Shown here: positions 63,480 through 64,000 of the stretch, one piece after another
Layout: each line of letters begins with the position of its first letter
How positions within the stretch are numbered: position 1 is the first letter of the stretch
Assembly: GCA_947465645.1 (NCBI GenBank)
Contig: CANIBQ010000014.1
Coordinates: 13,265 to 77,264, forward strand
Length of the DNA: 64,000 nt
Origin: Acidobacteriota bacterium
GTDB lineage: Bacteria > Acidobacteriota > Vicinamibacteria > Vicinamibacterales > UBA2999
Reading direction: 5' to 3'
The notes under the pieces: model-generated
Told to the model about the DNA's origin: nothing
Database searches by the model: none
What the model saw: the letters and a program-made list of their open reading frames with translations, nothing else
Position numbers and translations under genes: made by a program

Positions 63480-64000
63480 ACGGCCGCCCAATGCTGCGCG
63501 CCGATCTCGCGCAGCGGCGCGGCGCGATCGAAGGCCGCCGGGTCGAGCTGGATTCGCTGGCGCGGTGTGTCGGGATCGAGCACCGGGATCGCACTGAGCA
63601 GCGCGCGCGTGTAGGGATGCGTCGGCTGCGAGAACAACGCGCGCGTCTCACCCATCTCCACAATCTTTCCCAGGTACATCACCGCGACCCGGTTGCAGAT
63701 GTGCTCGACCAGCCGCAGGTCGTGGGCGATGAACAAGTAGGTGAGCTTCAGACGATCCTTCAGGTCCATCATCAGTCGCACGACCTGCGCCTGAATCGAC
63801 ACGTCGAGCGCCGACACTGCTTCGTCGGCGATGATCAGCGCCGGATTGAGAGCCAGCGCGCGTGCGATGCCGATGCGCTGCCGCTGTCCCCCGCTGAACT
63901 CGTGCGGATACCGCGAGAGGTAGCCTGTCTCGAGGCCGACCAGCTCGAAGAGCTCCGCGACGCGCGCTCGCCGCTCGGCCTTGGTGCCCAGCTCGTGAAT
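63476..64000 (-). CDS. Oligopeptide/dipeptide ABC transporter ATPase, partial (5' end beyond window)
   Basis: The C-terminal 174 or so codons are present; the start lies beyond 64000. The ABC signature [15 protein letters not shown], Walker [13 protein letters not shown] and H-loop [12 protein letters not shown] are in view. The following [16 protein letters not shown] and [14 protein letters not shown] are the hallmark of the OppD/OppF/DppD C-terminal extension that supports peptide transporters. The internal GTG at 63817 is only a shadow start. The remaining transporter genes probably lie to the right. Confidence 0.9.
   Translation of the reverse strand: MHELGTKAERRARVAELFELVGLETGYLSRYPHEFSGGQRQRIGIARALALNPALIIADEAVSALDVSIQAQVVRLMMDLKDRLKLTYLFIAHDLRLVEHICNRVAVMYLGKIVEMGETRALFSQPTHPYTRALLSAIPVLDPDTPRQRIQLDPAAFDRAAPLREIGAQHWAAV

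Overview
The window is 64 kb of dense, GC-rich bacterial chromosome. It holds about 54 protein-coding genes and no rRNA, tRNA, CRISPR array, insertion sequence or phage gene that I can see. No gap between genes exceeds 200 bases; the longest are 59652-59849, 36579-36752 and 54519-54684. Several features together suggest a Gram-negative member of the Acidobacteriota, possibly the Vicinamibacteria. These are a TonB-dependent receptor with an N-terminal carboxypeptidase-regulatory-like domain, two secreted VWA proteins, a CHRD protein, a DUF1015-serA-serC cluster, a Gram-positive-length glutamine synthetase, GlnRS and a bacterial myo-inositol-phosphate synthase. This is inferred from gene content, not from a marker tree.

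Layout. 1-5600: a truncated diguanylate cyclase, an EamA exporter, a 49-residue membrane protein, an M50-like membrane protein, and a FabZ-type dehydratase that diverges from a GAF-GAF-PP2C phosphatase across a compact promoter with a palindrome. 5700-22040: a long minus-strand run with glutamine synthetase, a YaiO-like TPR/barrel protein, an orphan periplasmic sensor, a phosphate-porin-like protein, CcdA, NuoG, an M1 peptidase, 2-amino-3-ketobutyrate CoA ligase, a large GT-C-like membrane protein, an AI-2E-type transporter and an aminotransferase. 22150-31990: a VWA-OmpA pair, secreted proteins, an SDR, a peptidase S9-MTHFR-like pair and a beta-CASP nuclease. 32060-49270: MalQ, GlnRS, RmuC, a pseudokinase followed by an M23 peptidase interrupted by an in-frame amber codon, a TonB-dependent receptor, DUF1015-SerA-SerC, PcnB and DNA polymerase I. 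49400-64000: lipoproteins and a BON protein, a ZIP transporter, an HTH-TonB/FxLYD/VWA operon, Ino1, acetyl-CoA synthetase, a degenerate GGDEF protein divergent from a PilB-type ATPase with an extra zinc ribbon, a J-domain protein and two ABC ATPases.

How the genes relate. Serine synthesis (SerA, SerC) is one translationally coupled unit. Three cyclic-di-GMP-type proteins appear: one normal GGDEF, one GGDEF with a damaged active site but an intact inhibitory site, and a PilB ATPase with an N-terminal MshEN domain. The last two are neighbours. The TonB gene at 53421-54518 begins with a helix-turn-helix-like segment and is followed by a membrane FxLYD-like protein and a VWA protein.

The most unusual observations are: the HTH-TonB fusion with inverted repeats in front of it; the AGDCF GGDEF protein beside PilB; natural Tyr738 in DNA polymerase I together with a ruined proofreading site; the in-frame amber in the M23 gene; a cluster of seven GTGCAC palindromes between two convergent genes; a five-tract G-quadruplex motif; and five convergent gene pairs whose stop codons share the same four bases (TTAG or CTAG). 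I did not find a clearly novel multi-gene defence or biosynthetic system.
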